Source of the DNA: Candidatus Krumholzibacteriia bacterium
Lineage (GTDB): Bacteria > Krumholzibacteriota > Krumholzibacteriia > JAJRXK01
Length of the DNA: 49,767 nucleotides
Direction of reading: 5' to 3'
Assembly (NCBI GenBank): GCA_035268685.1
Contig: DATFKK010000190.1
Span: 1-49,767 of the forward strand
Shown here: positions 46,960 to 49,767 of the stretch, piece by piece
Numbering within the stretch: the first letter of the stretch is position 1
Layout: each line of letters begins with the position of its first letter
Program-made: the position numbers and the translations under genes
Notes under the pieces: model-generated
Databases searched by the model: none
What the model was told of the DNA's origin: nothing
The model's input: the letters and a program-made list of their open reading frames with translations, nothing else

Positions 46960-48428
46960 CCGACACCACCACCCGGCCCACCCTGCGGGTCCACGACCAC
47001 TTCACGGGCAAGAAGGAGGACTTCGCGCCCCTCGATCCCGACCGCGTGACCATGTACGTGTGCGGGATGACCGTGCAGGGACCGCCGCACATGGGCCACA
47101 TGCTGGCCTTCGTGGCGGCCGATCTGGTGCGGCGGACCCTCCAGTTCCTGGGCTGGGAAGTCTTCCACGTCCAGAACTTCACCGACATCGACGACAAGAT
47201 CATCGTGCGGGCCGCCGAGATGGGCATGACGGCCGAGGAACTCGCCCAGAAGAACATCGATCTGTTCCTGGAGGCCTCCGACGCGCTGAACATCCAGCGC
47301 GCGCACCTGTACCCGCGGGTGACCGAGCACGTCGACGACATCATCGCCTACATCCAGCGCCTGATCGACGCCGGCCACGCCTACGCCGCCGGCGGGAGCG
47401 TGTGGTTCGACGTGCGCAGCTATCCGGAGTACGGCCGCCTGAGCCGGCGCAACGTCGACGACATGATCAACGCCGTGCGCAAGGACCTGGACGAGAGCAA
47501 GCGCGATCCCCTGGACTTCGCCCTGTGGAAGGCGGCGAAGGAGGGCGAACCCGCCTGGGACAGTCCCTGGGGTCCGGGGCGCCCCGGGTGGCACATCGAG
47601 TGCTCGGTCATGAGCACCAAGTACCTGGGCGAGACCTTCGACTTCCACGGCGGTGGGCGCGACCTCATCTTCCCGCACCACGAGAACGAGCTGGCCCAGA
47701 GCTGCTCGCTGGGTGGGGAGTTCGTGCGCTACTGGATGCACAACGGGCTGCTGACCCTCGACGGGCAGAAGATGGCCAAGAGCACGGGGCACTTCTTCTC
47801 GGTCGAGGACGTCCTCGGTGCCTTCGATCCCGACATCGTGCGCTACTACCTGCTGCGCGGTCACTTCCGCAACCAGATGGAGTTCAGCCGCGAGCGCGTG
47901 GAGGAGGCGGCGTCGGCCTACGACCGCATGCGGCGGGCGCTGTTGCAGCTCGAGGAGCTGAGTGCGGACGAGGAACTCGGATCGGGGATCGAGCCCGGGA
48001 TCACGACGAGCGCCGGGGTCGACATGGAGGAGGCCGCCGACCGTGCCGAGCAGGCCTTCGTCGAGGGGTTGTGCGACGACTTCAACGCCGAGGCCGCGAT
48101 GGCGGGTCTGTTCGAGCTCGTGCGCACGGTGAACCCGCTGATCGCCCGTCTCTCGCCCGCCGAGCTCGATGCCGGTCCGACCCGGCGCGTCCTCGCGGTG
48201 CTTCGCGGCAGTCTCGACGCCATCGGGTTGTTCGAGGACGTGCGGCCGGAGGCCGCGGAGGTCCCGCCCGAGATCCTCGAAATGGTCCGTCGAAGGACTA
48301 AAGCCCGCGAGGAGAAGGATTTCGGACTGGCGGACTCGCTGCGCGACGAGGTGCACGCTCGCGGATACGTGATCGAGGACGGGCCCGACGGAGCACGGGT
48401 GCGACCGGCGGGATCCGCCGCCTCTTGA
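46956..48428 (+). CDS. cysS: Cysteinyl-tRNA synthetase
   Basis: 490 residues from GTG (GTGA overlap with ddl). Class I synthetase charging tRNA-Cys. Zinc ligands C36 (YVCGMTV), C216 (WHIECSVMS), H241 and E245 (FPHHENE). The HIGH motif is HMGH at 45-48, within QGPPHMGHML where many homologues have YDYAHIGHAR. KMSKS is KMAKS at 272-276. C-terminal helical DALR-like domain with ARKEKDFxxAD-type sequence (REEKDFGLADSLRDEV). Last gene of the radA chain. Confidence 0.95.
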   Translation: MTDTTTRPTLRVHDHFTGKKEDFAPLDPDRVTMYVCGMTVQGPPHMGHMLAFVAADLVRRTLQFLGWEVFHVQNFTDIDDKIIVRAAEMGMTAEELAQKNIDLFLEASDALNIQRAHLYPRVTEHVDDIIAYIQRLIDAGHAYAAGGSVWFDVRSYPEYGRLSRRNVDDMINAVRKDLDESKRDPLDFALWKAAKEGEPAWDSPWGPGRPGWHIECSVMSTKYLGETFDFHGGGRDLIFPHHENELAQSCSLGGEFVRYWMHNGLLTLDGQKMAKSTGHFFSVEDVLGAFDPDIVRYYLLRGHFRNQMEFSRERVEEAASAYDRMRRALLQLEELSADEELGSGIEPGITTSAGVDMEEAADRAEQAFVEGLCDDFNAEAAMAGLFELVRTVNPLIARLSPAELDAGPTRRVLAVLRGSLDAIGLFEDVRPEAAEVPPEILEMVRRRTKAREEKDFGLADSLRDEVHARGYVIEDGPDGARVRPAGSAAS

Positions 48429-48453
48429 CCCGGTGGGCGCTCTGGACTAATCT
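48425..48453 (+). promoter_or_regulatory. Candidate promoter of the tRNA-tuf operon
   Basis: TTGACC (48425-48430), 17 bp, TAATCT (48448-48453), overlapping the cysS stop. Five of six match at -35 and four of six at -10. About 180 bases of leader precede the first tRNA. Confidence 0.6.
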
Positions 48454-48639
48454 TCCCGGTCCGCGCGGATCGAGCGGATCGGTGAACCGGTCGGCCCCCG
48501 CGGTCCGGAGCACGGGAGTGCGGAATCCACGACAGATTCGAGCCCAGGCTCAGCGCGCCGCCGCGATGGGTGGCGCAGCGCCGGGCTCGCGCGCCGTGGG
48601 TCGGGCCGGATCTGCGGGCTCCGGGAACGAACGACGACC

Positions 48640-48715
48640 GCTGGCGTAGCTCAATCGGTAGAGCGTCTCACTTGTAATGAGAGGGTTGGGGGTTCGAGTC
48701 CCTTCGCCAGCTCCA
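48640..48715 (+). tRNA. tRNA-Thr(TGT)
   Basis: 76 bases. Acceptor GCTGGCG/CGCCAGC, discriminator T, encoded CCA. Anticodon stem TCTCA/TGAGA with loop CTTGTAA; anticodon TGT at 48673-48675. D-arm GCTC/GAGC and T-loop TTCGAGT are normal. Confidence 0.95.
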
Positions 48716-48850
48716 GATGGATCGCGCCGGCCGGTCCGGCCGCCGGTGAACCGTCCGGAGGCGGGTGGCGCCCGCCGACGCGCGTTGTTATGAGTGTACG
48801 CTCCCGTGCCGTGTGGCGCCGCCACGGCGACCGCGGACGACGGGACCCGT

Positions 48851-48935
48851 GGGGAGGTTCCCGAGTGGTCAAAGGGGGCAGACTGTAAATCTGTTGCGTT
48901 ACGCTTCGGAGGTTCGAATCCTCCCCTCCCCACCA
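48851..48935 (+). tRNA. tRNA-Tyr(GTA)
   Basis: 85 bases, class II with a long variable arm as expected for bacterial tRNA-Tyr. Acceptor GGGGAGG/CCTCCCC, discriminator A, encoded CCA. Anticodon loop CTGTAAA; anticodon GTA at 48885-48887. Confidence 0.95.
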
Positions 48936-49110
48936 GCGCATCTCGTGCCGGGTCGACGGACCGCCCCGGACCGGACGAAGACGAAACGAGACGGTCGGCG
49001 CGACGAGTCGAGGAACGACTCCCGCCCCGACCACCACCGCGCGGCGCACCCCCATCCGGTCGGGCGCGCCCGGTGGTGAGCGGCCGGGCCACGACCCGGG
49101 ACGGATGAGA

Positions 49111-49186
49111 GCGGGAATAGCTCAGTTGGCAGAGCATCAGCCTTCCAAGCTGAGGGTCGCGGGTTCGAATCCCGTTTCCCGCTCCA
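49111..49186 (+). tRNA. tRNA-Gly(TCC)
   Basis: 76 bases. Acceptor GCGGGAA/TTCCCGC, discriminator T, encoded CCA. Anticodon stem TCAGC/GCTGA with loop CTTCCAA; anticodon TCC at 49144-49146. Confidence 0.95.
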
Positions 49187-49265
49187 GTCGAGACGTCGAG
49201 GCTCGAGCCCGGCGTGCAGGAAGAACGGACCCGCACGGCGCCGCGCGGGTCGGAAGGAGTCGGGA

Positions 49266-49341
49266 GCCCTCGTAGCTCAGCAGGTAGAGCACTTGCATGG
49301 TAAGCAAGCGGTCAGCAGTTCGAGTCTGCTCGAGGGCTCCA
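49266..49341 (+). tRNA. tRNA-Thr(GGT)
   Basis: 76 bases. Acceptor GCCCTCG/CGAGGGC, discriminator T, encoded CCA. Anticodon stem CTTGC/GCAAG with loop ATGGTAA; anticodon GGT at 49299-49301. Position 32 is A where a pyrimidine is usual. Confidence 0.95.
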
Positions 49342-49609
49342 TTCGAATCCGGACGGTCGTCACCGGCCGAGGGCCCTGGCCCTGAACTCCGGCGACGACC
49401 CGAGGTGGTGCTCCGGCGCCGGTGATTCCGGCCCGGTCGCATCGAGAGCGATGCGCCGCGACGCGGAGCGGTTCCGCGTGCGGCGCTTTCGTGTCAGACA
49501 GCAGGGCCCCTCGGTGGCACGTCGGCCGCCGCCCGGGTCCGGTCCACAGAACGGGGCTTTCCCCGACCCCTCGGCCCTGGGTCGCGCGTCCGTCGTGGTT
49601 CGACCCTCC

Positions 49610-49615
49610 AGGAGG
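49610..49615 (+). promoter_or_regulatory. Strong ribosome-binding site of tuf
   Basis: AGGAGG, a full Shine-Dalgarno match, 11 bases before the tuf ATG; fits a very highly translated gene. Confidence 0.7.
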
Positions 49616-49626
49616 CACGCGTTTCA

Positions 49627-49767
49627 ATGGCTCGCCAGAAGTTCGAACGTACGAAGGACCACGTGAACGTGGGGACGATCGGGCACGTGGATCACGGGAA
49701 GACGACGCTGACGGCTGCGATCACGAAGACGCTGGCGGCGAAGGGCTTCGCGGATTTCCAGAAGTTC
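49627..49767 (+). CDS. tuf: Elongation factor Tu, 3' end outside the window
   Basis: 47 codons are visible. [20 protein letters not shown] leads into the P-loop GHVDHGKT (19-26) and [15 protein letters not shown], unmistakably EF-Tu, which brings aminoacyl-tRNA to the ribosome. Codon use is notably biased toward ACG, ACC and GGG forms, different in feel from its neighbours. Preceded by four tRNA genes on the same strand, probably co-transcribed. Confidence 0.96.
   Translation, partial: MARQKFERTKDHVNVGTIGHVDHGKTTLTAAITKTLAAKGFADFQKF

Overview
The window is a strongly GC-rich bacterial chromosome segment, densely packed with mostly core genes. Short intergenic gaps, ATGA/GTGA/TTGA stop-start overlaps, frequent GTG and TTG starts and CCA-encoding tRNAs all fit a bacterium. 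The 546-1811 gene belongs to a family I know mainly from Bacteroidota and relatives. Together with the gene content this suggests a member of the broad FCB assemblage (Gemmatimonadota, Krumholzibacteriota or Eisenbacteria-like). That placement is inference; no rRNA is present. SelB implies that the organism incorporates selenocysteine.

Layout. 1-2150: a TPR protein cut by the window edge, a secreted protein of unknown function and a small zinc-ribbon protein. 2162-5647: a CPBP membrane protease (minus strand), then NAD(P)H-hydrate repair (nnrD) and tsaD. 5883-13254: a five-gene signalling cassette of three response regulators and two very large histidine kinases. Both kinases carry a C-terminal GAF plus HD-GYP module, and the first regulator carries a GGDEF-type domain. 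13300-18567: priA, a TPR lipoprotein and rho. 18658-19939: two minus-strand accessory genes. 20182-23842: rpmE, prfA, prmC, murA. 23977-25722: an HNH endonuclease gene and a C-rich, repeat-bearing, gene-free stretch. 25723-29397: selB and a FapA/DUF342 protein. 29394-30794: an NFACT/RqcH-like gene (minus).

30936-36481: yicC, gmk, rpoZ, coaBC, type-4 uracil-DNA glycosylase and dnaB. 36603-40623 (minus): a secreted two-domain protein in which a GH113-like barrel is fused to a gamma-glutamyltransferase-like domain, then a STAS protein and a CysQ-like phosphatase. 40774-43280: an MlaE/MlaF/MlaD-type lipid transporter. 43387-48428: radA, ispD, ispF, ddl and cysS, each overlapping the next by four bases. 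48640-49767: tRNA-Thr(TGT), Tyr(GTA), Gly(TCC), Thr(GGT) and the start of tuf, the same order as the tufB locus of Escherichia coli.

Most genes serve translation (tsaD, rpmE, prfA, prmC, selB, cysS, tRNAs, tuf, NFACT), envelope synthesis (murA, ddl, mla, ispD/F), DNA maintenance (priA, dnaB, radA, udg) or cofactor metabolism (coaBC, nnrD). The two most unusual items are the cassette of histidine kinases fused to HD-GYP domains, with one kinase carrying a defective HD pair, and the secreted GH113-GGT fusion, where the expected catalytic residues of both domains appear to be replaced.
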